Source: Pseudopelobacter sp964542535 (GTDB lineage Bacteria > Desulfobacterota > Desulfuromonadia > Geobacterales > Pseudopelobacteraceae). Taken from it: 64,000 nucleotides of DNA. This document shows, piece after piece, positions 47,292 to 56,080 of this stretch (position 1 is its first letter; the number at the start of each line of letters is the position of its first letter). The notes beneath the pieces were generated by a model. That model did no database searches and was not told the DNA's origin. It saw only the letters and a program-made list of their open reading frames with translations. The translations under genes and the position numbers were made by a program. The stretch spans positions 62,001 through 126,000 of the forward strand of contig CAZIUE010000003.1 in NCBI GenBank assembly GCA_964542535.1, given 5' to 3'.

Positions 47292-48910
47292 CCGGTTCTC
47301 CGTTCCCGCAATGCCATGATATCCCAGATCAGTTCAGCGATTCTCACACATGCCTCCTCCAGTTCATTGAACAGCAGGGCGGTGCGAGGTGAGCAGGTCC
47401 CGTCGCAGATCCGTTGGATGTGTGAACATTTGACCCGGTCAAAGGTGGCGGTGGCGCCCTCCCTCAGTTCCTGGAACCGGGCGGTACTCAGGGGACCTCC
47501 CATGGTGCCAGGCTCTTCGAGACTGACGAAGAACGAGGTGACTACCTGGGTCAGTCGCCGCAGATCCTGCATGGCATCTTCGGAAAAGAGGATGTGTTCC
47601 TCCTTGCGGGTAATGATGCAGTCCAGAATCCCTTCGCAGCGGTCACCGATCTTTTCAAGGTCGCTTACCGTCTGGAGCAATCCGGGAATCTGGAAGCTGA
47701 CTCCCGGATTGGCGGAGGAGCGGGCCAGTTTCGCCAGGAAAGCGGTAATCTCATGGTTGAGAGAATCCAGTACCTGCTCGTGCTTGCGGATGGTTTCGGC
47801 CCGGCGCGCGTCGTAATCGAAGAGGAGCTCGCGGGTATCGGCAAACATGTAGGAGGCCACCGCCACCATACGGCCGATCTCCTTGCGGGCCTGCTCCAGG
47901 GCCAGGGTAGGAGTGTTCAGGATCCGGCTGTCCAGGTAACCCGCGCACGGTTGCGGCGCGGAATAGGAGCCTCCGTGGTCTTCACGGGCTCCGGCCACGC
48001 GGGAGAGCAGGCCGCTCACGAGGCTTGCCAGGCAGGCCGTCAGGAGAGTGGCTACGAGATGAACCTGCACCAGCGGCGCGTCGGGGATATGCAGTGGTGA
48101 TGTCGACAGGGCGTGCATCTCCGGCAGGTGCGGCACCAGCAGGGCCAGAGGCATGACGACTGCCAGGCTGAGGGCAAGAAAGCCGGTGCTTATGCGCCGG
48201 GAAACGGTTATACCGGCCAGGGATACCAGGCAGGCGATGACGGCACCCCCGACACTACCCCCCAGTGCCATGGCCGCGGCAATGCCCTCCGCCATACCAT
48301 GGCTCGAGGCGAGTGAGGAGATGGTCTGCAACAGGGAGGTCGATGATTGCACGACACAGGAGAGCAGGGCGCCGAAGGTCAGGGCCGGCAGGGCGCTCTG
48401 GAAGAAAGCGCCGTGGAAGGCACCGTAGAAAGGATGGTTGTCCGTAGGGCTGAAGCTCCCCTCCAGAAGGGCGAGCCCCAGAAAGAGCAGGCCCGCTCCC
48501 AGCAGCAGGTCGCCGCCGTTGGCGAGGCGCCTCCTGCGGGCGAACAGTCTCAGCACGACCCCGATGAACACCAGGGGAGTAGCTAGAACACCATAGGGGA
48601 GTACAGGTAAGTACAGGCTTAAGGAAGCGCCAACCAGCACGCCACCCAGCACATTCAACGCCTGGAAGACGTTCAGCATGCCGCCGTTCACCAGGCCGAT
48701 GGAAAAGATGACCGCCGCGCTGGAGGAGTTCAACGCCACGGACAGCAGGGAGCCGAACAGCAGACAGGCAAGGCGGTTTGAGGTTGCCACAAAAAAGGCG
48801 CCGCGGATACGGTCGTCGGCCACGGTGCGTATTCCGTCGGACATGATCCGCATGCCGAGCAGAAACAGGCCAATGCCGCCCAAAGCGCCCTCAAAGAGAG
48901 AAAAGGGCAT
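47288..48910 (-). CDS. nptA: Na+/phosphate cotransporter with C-terminal PhoU-like domain
   Basis: A 540-residue membrane protein of the Na/Pi cotransporter II family. The first half has repeated Na/Pi signature segments (GLFLLGMRIMSDG; SSSAAVIFSIGLV; CVVQSSTSLLQTISSLA, the QSST motif). The C-terminal 200 residues are a PhoU-like helical domain with LNHEITAFLAKLARSS and SDLEKIGDRCEGI. The ATG at 48910 starts the first membrane segment. It heads nptA-ppx-rnc-radical SAM, all overlapping. Confidence 0.9.
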   Translation of the reverse strand: MPFSLFEGALGGIGLFLLGMRIMSDGIRTVADDRIRGAFFVATSNRLACLLFGSLLSVALNSSSAAVIFSIGLVNGGMLNVFQALNVLGGVLVGASLSLYLPVLPYGVLATPLVFIGVVLRLFARRRRLANGGDLLLGAGLLFLGLALLEGSFSPTDNHPFYGAFHGAFFQSALPALTFGALLSCVVQSSTSLLQTISSLASSHGMAEGIAAAMALGGSVGGAVIACLVSLAGITVSRRISTGFLALSLAVVMPLALLVPHLPEMHALSTSPLHIPDAPLVQVHLVATLLTACLASLVSGLLSRVAGAREDHGGSYSAPQPCAGYLDSRILNTPTLALEQARKEIGRMVAVASYMFADTRELLFDYDARRAETIRKHEQVLDSLNHEITAFLAKLARSSANPGVSFQIPGLLQTVSDLEKIGDRCEGILDCIITRKEEHILFSEDAMQDLRRLTQVVTSFFVSLEEPGTMGGPLSTARFQELREGATATFDRVKCSHIQRICDGTCSPRTALLFNELEEACVRIAELIWDIMALRERRTG

Positions 48911-48991
48911 GATACACAGGTTCCCGGTTGTGCGGTATGGTGATGAGGCGGGCAGATGCAAAAGCCGGCGGCCCGGTGCCGTGGTCGTCGA

Positions 48992-49267
48992 TCAGCCGAT
49001 GACCATCTCCTTCAACTCCTTGCCGACCTTGAAGAAGGGGAGTTTCTTGGGACGCACCAGAATGGGCTCTCCGGTCTTGGGATTGCGACCGGTATAGGTG
49101 TCGTACTCCTTGATGACGAAACTGCCCAGCCCGCGGATCTCGATCCGTTCACTCCGCACCATGGCTTCGGTCATGGCGCCGAAAATGAGGGAGACGATCT
49201 CTTCGGCACGCTTGTGGGAGATGTCCTTCCGCAAGGCCAGGTGTTCAATGAGTTCCGATCTGTTCAT
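48992..49267 (-). CDS. ihfB: Integration host factor beta subunit
   Basis: A 91-residue HU/IHF protein that bends DNA. MNRSELIEHLA, ERIEIRGLGSFVI and TGRNPKTGEPI resemble IHF-beta more than HU. The proline-tip strand (RNPKTGE) is intact. The ATG at 49267 has TGGGAGGAAGCG upstream. The open frame continues 39 codons further but has no resemblance. The alpha partner is not in this window. Confidence 0.92.
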   Translation of the reverse strand: MNRSELIEHLALRKDISHKRAEEIVSLIFGAMTEAMVRSERIEIRGLGSFVIKEYDTYTGRNPKTGEPILVRPKKLPFFKVGKELKEMVIG

Positions 49268-49708
49268 CGCTTCCTCCCGAGATGAGCCCGTATCAGGCCG
49301 CATAGTTGGCACGTGTCCGAGGTGGTATCCGCATTCTTCCCGTACAGGGCGTAAGGCCCCGTCGTGCCGTTTTCCGGTTGCCATGGGGCGAGAACGGGTG
49401 GGAACAGAGCGTCTCGCGGCACCGGTTTGTTCTTTGTGCAGGAAGCTCGTCCCCCACGGCGTACGGGCCCGTCAGGAAAACATACCCCCTGAAATCATTG
49501 CGTCAAGTAGATCAGATGCCGCATCGGAACATCTGCGATTCAGCAGCAATCAGGTTCCCCGGCCCGTGCAGTCAGATATTCCCTTGGCCCTCCTTATACC
49601 ATGTCTTTGGGAAATTTAAAGCACTTTCATGTTAACCGCGGCAGGCCGTCAGAAACGGTTCCTGGAGAAATATCGGAGAAACGGGGGACTGAATTCGGCC
49701 ATGGATTT
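49268..49708. other. 441-bp intergenic region upstream of ihfB, downstream of rlmD
   Basis: Both flanking genes run leftward. I see no gene inside; plus-strand frames overlap ihfB antisense. It holds the likely ihfB promoter at 49479-49506. A long leader of about 200 nt would remain, of unknown function. No clear terminator for rlmD is visible. Confidence 0.5.
49479..49506 (-). promoter_or_regulatory. Candidate promoter of ihfB
   Basis: On the minus strand TTGACG (49501-49506) and TATGTT (49479-49484) are spaced 16 bp. Expected start near 49472, giving a leader of about 200 nt. Confidence 0.5.
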
Positions 49709-51037
49709 CTACCCGTCGCCGCGATGCAGCAGGGTGACGCTCTCCAGGTGAAACGTCTGGGGAAACATGTCTACCGGTACGCTGGCTGCCACCCGGAAGC
49801 CGCTCCCGGCCAGCCGTCCGCAGTCCCGCCCCAGGGTACTGGGGTCGCAGGAGATGTAGATGATCCTGTCCGGCTTCAGACCGGGAATCAGGGAAACGAC
49901 CTCGGCCGCGCCGCTACGGGGCGGATCCAGGATGACGGTGTTGAACCGGCGTCCCTCGGCCAGCAGGCGCCGTACCCCCGTTGCGGCATCGGCCTGGATG
50001 AATTCGGCGGTGTCGATACCGTTCAGGCGGGCGTTGTGGCGGGCAGCGGCAATGGAGTCGCCGTACTCTTCGATGCCGGTCACGGAGGCGACGTTCCCGG
50101 CCAGGGGGAGGGAAAAGTTGCCGTTACCGCAGTACAGGTCCAGCAGTTCCTCGCTCCCCTCGCACGCGGCAAACTCCCGCACCAGCCGCAACAACGCCCT
50201 GTTCTGGTCCGCATTGACCTGGGAGAATCCTCCCGGCCGGTAGGTCAGGGTACAGGGGGCGGTTTCCGGCGTTGCCCCCTCCAGTCGGTATGCCAGCAGT
50301 TCGTCGCCGAACAGCTTCCTGAGCGTCGATTTCCTGCCGGTCTGCAGGTAGAGGGCGCTGACCTGCTCCAGCCGTGCCGCTTGCTGGCGGAAAAACTCCG
50401 CTGCTCCCCGAAGATCGTCGCCGATGTAGTTGACGATCACCACCGCGCCCTGTTCCGCGCAGTCCAGATTGATCTGGGGAATCCTGTGCGCATCGGGGAA
50501 TGCCGGCACGATCTCCCGCAAACCGTCAAGAATCCGGTTGATGACCGGTAGCGCCAGCGGGCACCCCTGGGGGGCATCTTCCACGAAATGACTCCCCTGG
50601 CGGTAGAAGCCGATGCAGAGACGCCCCTCCGCGACGTGAAGCTTGAACTGCACCCGGCTGCGATAGCCATAGGTCAGGGGGGAGGCGATCGTTTCCCCGA
50701 TCAGCTCCCCCGGTACGCGCGCCCCGCGCCAGAGGGCTTCGGCCAGGATGCGCCGCTTCTCCGCCAACTGCCGCCCATAGGCCACGTGCTGCCAGGAGCA
50801 GCCGCCGCAGGAGCCGAACAGGGGACAGGCAGGGGTGATTCTGTCCTCGCCGGGGGTGAGGATGGAGTCGATCCGGGCCGTCAGATAGGAACGTTTTTCC
50901 GAGGTCACACAGACCTGCAGGTCGTCGCCCGGGCAGGAGAAGGGGACGAAACAGACCTTGCCGTCGCTGCGCCCCACCCCGCTGCCGCCGAATGCCAGGC
51001 TTTCGATGACGAGCCGCCGACAGGAATCAGGCTGCAT
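49709..51037 (-). CDS. rlmD: 23S rRNA (uracil-5-)-methyltransferase, RlmD/RumA type
   Basis: A 442-residue SAM-dependent RNA methyltransferase of the TrmA/RlmD family. An N-terminal TRAM domain (LVIESLAFGGSGVGRSDGKVCFVPFSCPGD) precedes an iron-sulfur cysteine cluster (CPLFGSCGGCSW). The methyltransferase has DLYCGNGNFSLPLA, DPPRSGAAE and the catalytic CDPSTLGRD. ATG 51037 has GGAAG upstream and overlaps the preceding gene by 11 nt. ATG 51058 is a possible alternative. RlmD modifies U1939 in E. coli; the exact site here is inferred from family. Confidence 0.9.
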   Translation of the reverse strand: MQPDSCRRLVIESLAFGGSGVGRSDGKVCFVPFSCPGDDLQVCVTSEKRSYLTARIDSILTPGEDRITPACPLFGSCGGCSWQHVAYGRQLAEKRRILAEALWRGARVPGELIGETIASPLTYGYRSRVQFKLHVAEGRLCIGFYRQGSHFVEDAPQGCPLALPVINRILDGLREIVPAFPDAHRIPQINLDCAEQGAVVIVNYIGDDLRGAAEFFRQQAARLEQVSALYLQTGRKSTLRKLFGDELLAYRLEGATPETAPCTLTYRPGGFSQVNADQNRALLRLVREFAACEGSEELLDLYCGNGNFSLPLAGNVASVTGIEEYGDSIAAARHNARLNGIDTAEFIQADAATGVRRLLAEGRRFNTVILDPPRSGAAEVVSLIPGLKPDRIIYISCDPSTLGRDCGRLAGSGFRVAASVPVDMFPQTFHLESVTLLHRGDG

Positions 51038-51752
51038 TGCGGCGGGCTTCCAGGTCATGCACCAGTTCCACCAGCTTTTTCACCACCAGCTCTTCCAGGC
51101 GGGCGCCCTTGTCGGCCGTTGCCAGGCTGGGGTCTCCCCAGACTCCGCCGGGCCAGCAGCGGCGCTTGTCCCTGATCAGGATGCCGGCAGGAAAGGCGGG
51201 GAACTCCCGGGGGGCGCTCCCCTTGACCAGATGGGGGTGGCTGTGCAGGATGCGGGAGGTCTCTATCTCGCCGGCGTGGGCGTCGCCAGCGGTCTCGATC
51301 AATCCCCTCCCCTCCTCCCGGGCCAGAAGGTATTCGGTTACCACGGCGAATTCCGCGTCGGGATAGCGCTCCAGAAGTTCCTCACCCGCATCCTGCAGGG
51401 CGCAGCAGTGGGCGCCGCCGGCATGGCCGGTGAGGGCGATGAAGGCGCGCAGGCCGTGGCCGTAGAGGGAGTGGACGATATCCTTGAACAGCATCTTCAG
51501 TGTTGTCGTGGAGATGGAGATGGTCCCGGGATGGCGGGAGGTGGAGCGGCAGTTGCCGTAATGCACCGGCGGGGCAACGAACAGCGGCGTCACAAGAGCC
51601 GCTTTTCTGGCCACCTCCCAGGCTTCCAGAGTGTCCGTGGAGAGCGGCAGATGCGGGCCGTGCTCCTCCACCGAGCCGAAGGGTATGAGGACGGTGCGCG
51701 TCCGGTTGAGCCCATCCTCGAATTCGGGCATGGTCATTTCTTCGATTATCAC
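51027..51752 (-). CDS. Creatininase/FAPy-deformylase family amidohydrolase
   Basis: A 241-residue member of the creatininase superfamily (creatininase, archaeal FAPy deformylase ArfB, MftE). Metal-binding motifs are FGSVEEHGPHLPLSTDT and TGHAGGAH, plus the late Glu in DAHAGEIETS. It is embedded in the queuosine operon, overlapping queE by 4 nt. Its substrate is unknown. Given the deazapurine context, a formamide-type pterin or purine derivative is an inference, not a finding. Confidence 0.85.
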   Translation of the reverse strand: MIIEEMTMPEFEDGLNRTRTVLIPFGSVEEHGPHLPLSTDTLEAWEVARKAALVTPLFVAPPVHYGNCRSTSRHPGTISISTTTLKMLFKDIVHSLYGHGLRAFIALTGHAGGAHCCALQDAGEELLERYPDAEFAVVTEYLLAREEGRGLIETAGDAHAGEIETSRILHSHPHLVKGSAPREFPAFPAGILIRDKRRCWPGGVWGDPSLATADKGARLEELVVKKLVELVHDLEARRNAA

Positions 51753-52498
51753 GGGACCCCCATGAGTTTGTGCATCTGCGGGATGACCCGCACGTCGGGC
51801 AGGCGAGCCGCCGCCAGGGCGTGCAGGCGCAGGAGATGGGTCGCGGCGATGCCGCAGCGGCCGTCCGGCAGGGTGAGCGGCTGGAGAAACAACGGGGTCT
51901 CCGGCCGAAGTGAGGCGATGATCCGGCAGACGTGCCCGATCTCATCAGTCCCGGTCAGCCGGTTAACCACGATCTTGACCGAGACGTTCGTTGCGCGGGC
52001 CGTTTCCAGGAATAGACGGTGTGCGTCCCACAGGTTTTCGGCGCATTCCGCCGTGGAGGGGAGCTTCATGTCCATGCTGATGTAATCGAGCTGGTCCACA
52101 ACCCGGGCCAGTTCAGCCGCCAGGGTGCCGTTGGTCTCCAGGTGGAGCGGCAAAATACGGCGCAGGCGGGGCAACCACCGTTCCAGCCGGGAGGCGAAGA
52201 GCAGCGGCTCGCCACCGGTAAGACTGATGGAATGATGGGCTCCGGGGAGCGCCTCCGTCCAGGAGCCGAGCAGTACCGCAACCCGGTCGAGGCTCATGTC
52301 CCGGGGAAGCGGTTCAAAGCTGCCGGAACCGGGGGCATCCTCCACCAGGCAGGCCTCCCCGCCGGCGAAGGAGGTGTCGCAGTAGCGGCATTCCAGGTTA
52401 CAGCGGGTCAGGCGGAGAAAAATCTGACGCCGACCGGCCAGGTATCCCTCCCCCTGGATGGAGGAGAAGATCTCGGCTACGGGAAGCTGATCATTCAT
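51749..52498 (-). CDS. queE: 7-carboxy-7-deazaguanine synthase
   Basis: Radical SAM enzyme of the queuosine/preQ0 pathway, acting after QueD. The 249 residues have EIFSSIQGEGYLAGR and the cluster motif C33-x3-C37-x2-C40 (CNLECRYC). SLTGGEPLL and LETNGT follow. ATG 52498 overlaps the end of queD by 8 nt. queC is not nearby. Confidence 0.94.
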   Translation of the reverse strand: MNDQLPVAEIFSSIQGEGYLAGRRQIFLRLTRCNLECRYCDTSFAGGEACLVEDAPGSGSFEPLPRDMSLDRVAVLLGSWTEALPGAHHSISLTGGEPLLFASRLERWLPRLRRILPLHLETNGTLAAELARVVDQLDYISMDMKLPSTAECAENLWDAHRLFLETARATNVSVKIVVNRLTGTDEIGHVCRIIASLRPETPLFLQPLTLPDGRCGIAATHLLRLHALAAARLPDVRVIPQMHKLMGVP

Positions 52499-52859
52499 AG
52501 TAGCAGGCCGAGGCATTGTCCGACTCCCAGACCGTCACCGAATCGACCCTGATCACGTCGTTGTTCAGGTGTTCCGAGAGCCGTTCAAAGAGGAAGCGCG
52601 AGATATGCTCCGACGAGGGGGAGATGCCGGCAAAGGCGGGGTTTTCGTTCAGATACTTGTGGTCGAGTTCGTTGATGACCACGCCCGCCTCGCGTTTGAG
52701 CACCTTGAAATCGATTCCCAGCCCGGCCTTGTCCAGTTCGCGGGCGATAACGGTCACGTCCACCTTCCAGTTGTGGCCGTGCAGATTCTCGCAGTCGCCC
52801 TGGTAATTGACGAGGTTGTGGGCAGCGGCGAAGCTGGTCCGGATGGTCAGTTTGTACAT
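52491..52859 (-). CDS. queD: 6-carboxy-5,6,7,8-tetrahydropterin synthase
   Basis: QueD converts dihydroneopterin triphosphate to CPH4. The 122 residues contain the zinc His residues H14, H27 and H29 and catalytic C23 in FAAAHN and CENLHGHNW. The Asp/His-Glu patterns further on (DHKYLNE; VWESDNASACYY) are standard. ATG 52859 starts the conserved MYKLTIRTSF; AGGAGC lies upstream. No preQ1 riboswitch could be seen in the short leader. Confidence 0.94.
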   Translation of the reverse strand: MYKLTIRTSFAAAHNLVNYQGDCENLHGHNWKVDVTVIARELDKAGLGIDFKVLKREAGVVINELDHKYLNENPAFAGISPSSEHISRFLFERLSEHLNNDVIRVDSVTVWESDNASACYYE

Positions 52860-52963
52860 GAAATGCTCCTGATTCCAACGGGTGGGATGATGAAATTCAC
52901 AGGCGGAAATAGTACACAAAAACAGGGGCGACCACAAGAGCCGCCCCGCGGGCGTCTGGCGCA

Positions 52964-53497
52964 TCAGGGGCGTACCAGACTCCTGATGCGCTGCCACAGG
53001 GATGGAGACGGTGTCCAGACCTGGTCAACCCTCTGGATCGGGATCCCGGTACGCGTGCCGCTCCGGCCGAATTTCTCCGTCACCCCGCACCAGACGGCCC
53101 GTTGCCACGGGGGGGGAGCGGCCTGGTTCCAGGTGGCGCGGAAGGACTCCCTGGTCAGGGGGGGACCGAAGTTCCATTCACTGACGTCGATGGAACTGGC
53201 CCTGCCCCAGCGGTCGCGCCGTACCCGCTCCACATAGGCCAGGTGCCAGTAGCGCCCCATGTCGAACAGGGCCACGTCCCCCCTGCGTATCCGGGCCGGG
53301 ACACGGTTGTTCAGTCGGCTCACGTCCGCCTCGCTGCGCGGGATGGGAAAGGAGGGGATCCTGGACTTCACGTAATCGACACAGTAGCCGCGACGCCTCT
53401 CCCAGTCGTCGCAGTCCCAGGCGCACCAGCAGGGCGATGCCAGGCAGAGCGGCAGGAAAGCCGCGACCAGAAGTACAAGGTGCTGCACGATTCTCAA
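52964..53497 (-). CDS. Secreted CHAP-domain amidase
   Basis: An approximately 177-residue exported protein. The signal peptide (RIVQHLVLLVAAFLPLCLASPCWC) is followed by a CHAP fold: catalytic Cys in GYCVDYVKSRIP, His in GRYWHLAYVERV and the third residue probably in SEWNF. CHAP enzymes cleave peptidoglycan cross-bridges. The start is uncertain: TTG 53497 gives a basic signal peptide. TTG 53512 and GTG 53488 are alternatives. It may share a transcript with queD downstream. Confidence 0.75.
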   Translation of the reverse strand: MRIVQHLVLLVAAFLPLCLASPCWCAWDCDDWERRRGYCVDYVKSRIPSFPIPRSEADVSRLNNRVPARIRRGDVALFDMGRYWHLAYVERVRRDRWGRASSIDVSEWNFGPPLTRESFRATWNQAAPPPWQRAVWCGVTEKFGRSGTRTGIPIQRVDQVWTPSPSLWQRIRSLVRP

Positions 53498-53561
53498 TCC
53501 TTTTCCGGACAAACGGGGGCAGTCCGCCGGATCATGGCGGGGCCCCCCTCACGTCCACTGG

Positions 53562-54848
53562 TCAGCGTTGCGACGCCTCCAGGGCCTGGCCGATGTCGGC
53601 GAGGATGTCGTCGATATGCTCCAGGCCGATGGAGAGACGGATGAAGTCCGGCGATACGCCGCTGGCCAGCTGTTCCTCCTCGGAGAGCTGCTGGTGGGTG
53701 GTGGAGGCGGGATGGATCACCAGGGATTTGGCGTCACCGATGTTGGCCAGATGGGAGAGCAGCCTGACATTGTCGATGAATTTCCTGCCTGCCTCCACTC
53801 CACCCTTGATGCCGAAACCGATGATGGCCCCCTCCCCCTTTGGCAGGTATCTGCGGGCATTGGCGTGATCCCGGTGGCTGGCCAGCCCCGGGTAGTTGAC
53901 CCAGCTCACCAGGGGGTGGTTCTCCAGCCAGGAAGCAACGGCGCGGGCGTTTTCCACGTGGCGCGGCATGCGCACGTGCAGCGTCTCCAGCCCCTGCAGG
54001 ATCTGGAAGGCGTTGAAAGGGGAGATGCAGGCCCCCATGTCGCGCAGCAGCGTGACCCTCATCTTGACGATGTAGGCCTGGCTGCCCAGGGCCTCCCAGT
54101 ACTTCAGGCCGTGGTAGGAGGGGTCGGGCTCGGTCAGCTCGGGAAACCTGCCGTTATCCCAGGCGAACGTTCCGCCATCCACGACGGCGCCGCCGATGCT
54201 GGTACCGTGGCCGGCGATGAACTTGGTCAGGGAGTAGACCACGATGTCCGCGCCATGCTCCAGCGGCTTGAATAACCAGGGGGTCGTCACCGTGTTGTCC
54301 ACGATCAGCGGGATACCGGCCTCGTGTGCCACCGCCGCGATAGCCTCGAAATCATCCACGTTGTTTTTGGGGTTGCCCACCGATTCGCTGTAGACCAGGC
54401 GCGTATCCTGGTCGATGGCCCTGCGGACGTTCTCCGGGTCGGATGAGTCCACGAACCTGACGTCGATGCCCAATCGGGGCAAGGTGTAGTGGAACAGGTT
54501 GTAGGTGCCGCCGTACAGATAGCTGGTAGAGACGATGTTCTGACCGGCTTTGGCGATGTTGAGCACCGCATAGGTGATGGCGGCCTGGCCCGAGGCGACC
54601 GCCAGGGCGCCGACGCCGCCGTCCAGGGCTGCCAGGCGTTCTTCCAGCACGCCGGTGGTGGGGTTCATCAACCGGGTGTAGATGTTGCCCGGCTCCTTCA
54701 GGCCGAAGAGGTTGGCGGCGTGGTCCGAGTCGCGAAAGACGTAGGAGGAGGTCTGGTAGATCGGCACTGCCCGGGAGAGCGTGGTCGGATCAGGGGTCTG
54801 TCCCGCATGAAGCGCGAGTGTTTCGATTGATTTCGTTTGAGATTCCAT
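53562..54848 (-). CDS. metY: O-acetylhomoserine aminocarboxypropyltransferase/sulfhydrylase
   Basis: PLP-dependent enzyme of Cys/Met synthesis that makes homocysteine from O-acetylhomoserine and sulfide. The 428 residues have ALHAGQTPDPTT, YTRLMNPTTGVLEERLAAL and the PLP-lysine in VVYSLTKFIAGHG. The C-terminal LSIGLEHIDDILADI is characteristic. ATG 54848 has GGAGGAACC. Length and ending favour MetY over cystathionine gamma-synthase. Confidence 0.93.
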   Translation of the reverse strand: MESQTKSIETLALHAGQTPDPTTLSRAVPIYQTSSYVFRDSDHAANLFGLKEPGNIYTRLMNPTTGVLEERLAALDGGVGALAVASGQAAITYAVLNIAKAGQNIVSTSYLYGGTYNLFHYTLPRLGIDVRFVDSSDPENVRRAIDQDTRLVYSESVGNPKNNVDDFEAIAAVAHEAGIPLIVDNTVTTPWLFKPLEHGADIVVYSLTKFIAGHGTSIGGAVVDGGTFAWDNGRFPELTEPDPSYHGLKYWEALGSQAYIVKMRVTLLRDMGACISPFNAFQILQGLETLHVRMPRHVENARAVASWLENHPLVSWVNYPGLASHRDHANARRYLPKGEGAIIGFGIKGGVEAGRKFIDNVRLLSHLANIGDAKSLVIHPASTTHQQLSEEEQLASGVSPDFIRLSIGLEHIDDILADIGQALEASQR

Positions 54849-54915
54849 GGTTCCTCCATGATTGGTGACAAAAACGGGGGGGAAAAACGGAGCGGCGCCG
54901 AAACGGGGAAACCGC

Positions 54916-55278
54916 TCAGATGGTGATGGTCTCTCCGGGACGCAGCTGCCGCTGCTCCCCGGACGTACCAAACGATGCCACGAAGAGGTAGAAGAACAGC
55001 CCCAGGGCACAGAGCAGCAGCACGAACAGCGGCGCGATCCTGATGCGCGCGTTGTCGCGCCGGTCGGCCGGCAGGATGAGCCCGGAAACGAACAGCATCA
55101 CCCCGTAGATGCCCATGCCGGCCGCGCCGAACATGGCCAGCCGGAAGAGCCGCAGCTCCGTTCCCGGCGAGAGGGAGAGCAGTCCCGCCAGGGGGGCGTG
55201 GTAGAAGCTGGCCAGGATGATCAGCGCCAGCGCCGCCAGCAGGAGGCGCAGGGCGGTGCGAACCGTGCGCTTACGCAT
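54916..55278 (-). CDS. Small inner-membrane protein of unknown function
   Basis: A 120-residue membrane protein with a basic N-terminus and three hydrophobic segments: about 9-30 (LRLLLAALALIILASFY), 45-67 (LAMFGAAGMGIYGVMLFVSG) and 82-103. I cannot assign a family. It lies between yciO and metY on the same strand, 18 bp after yciO. Confidence 0.7.
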   Translation of the reverse strand: MRKRTVRTALRLLLAALALIILASFYHAPLAGLLSLSPGTELRLFRLAMFGAAGMGIYGVMLFVSGLILPADRRDNARIRIAPLFVLLLCALGLFFYLFVASFGTSGEQRQLRPGETITI

Positions 55279-55296
55279 GTGTCCCTCTCATCATGG

Positions 55297-55905
55297 TCAG
55301 GAACACCACGACAGATCGCCCATGCCTGCCCTGAGGATCTCCGGGGGATCGCTGACCAGACTCACCACCGAACTGACTTCCCGGCTGAGTTGGCCCCCAT
55401 CCACGACGATGTCCAGCTGGGTGCCGAAGATATCCTCGATGAATGCCGGGTCTGCAGTGGGCTCCTCGCCGGACAGGTTGGCGCTGGTGGTAACGATGGG
55501 ACAGCCCAGCATCTGAACGATCTCCAGGCAGATGCGGTTGTCGGGAATCCTGATGCCGACGGTTTTCTGGCGGGTCAGCAGCAGATCGGGTACGTCGCGG
55601 GTGGCTTCCAGCACAAAGGTGTAGGGCCCGGGGAGGTAGCGCTTGAGGATCTTGAAGGCGGTATTGCTGACCCGGGCGAAGCGGGCCACCTCCGACAGGC
55701 TGGGGCAGATGAACGAGAACGGCTTCTTGTGTTCGCGCTGTTTCATGCGGTAGATGCGCTCGATCCCCTTCTTGTTGAAGATGGAGCAGCCGATGCCGTA
55801 GGTCGTATCGGTGGGATAGGCGATGATGCCGCCGTTTTTCAGACAGTCGACCACCCGACTGATCAGACGTTGCTGGGGGTGCTGGGGATGGATTGCAAGG
55901 AGCAT
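55297..55905 (-). CDS. yciO: YciO/Sua5/YrdC-family protein
   Basis: A 202-residue protein. It starts with IHPQHPQQRLI, as in E. coli YciO, and has YPTDTTYGIGC, KPFSFICPSLSE and TTSANLSGE. It resembles YciO more closely than TsaC, the threonylcarbamoyl-AMP synthase for t6A. YciO's main physiological job is less certain than that of TsaC, so I do not assign t6A synthesis outright. Confidence 0.85.
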   Translation of the reverse strand: MLLAIHPQHPQQRLISRVVDCLKNGGIIAYPTDTTYGIGCSIFNKKGIERIYRMKQREHKKPFSFICPSLSEVARFARVSNTAFKILKRYLPGPYTFVLEATRDVPDLLLTRQKTVGIRIPDNRICLEIVQMLGCPIVTTSANLSGEEPTADPAFIEDIFGTQLDIVVDGGQLSREVSSVVSLVSDPPEILRAGMGDLSWCS

Positions 55906-56035
55906 GCGAAAAACACCTTCCTGTGGGGGGGATGTCGGAAGAGGCGCCGGCCGTTCCCAACCTCCGTCTCTGGGTTACAAGCCCCTTCAGGTGGCAGAGA
56001 GTAGCAGATACCGGCTGTTTTGTGTATTGAAAAAA

Positions 56036-56055
56036 CCCCACCTGCCGGGTGCGGG
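56036..56055 (-). terminator. Terminator downstream of fxsA
   Basis: On the minus strand cccgcacc-cggca-ggtgggg folds into a stem with one bulged G, followed by six T residues (56030-56035). It sits 26 bp after the fxsA stop codon. Confidence 0.7.
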
Positions 56056-56080
56056 ATGAACCGTCTCCGCGTATCGGGTT

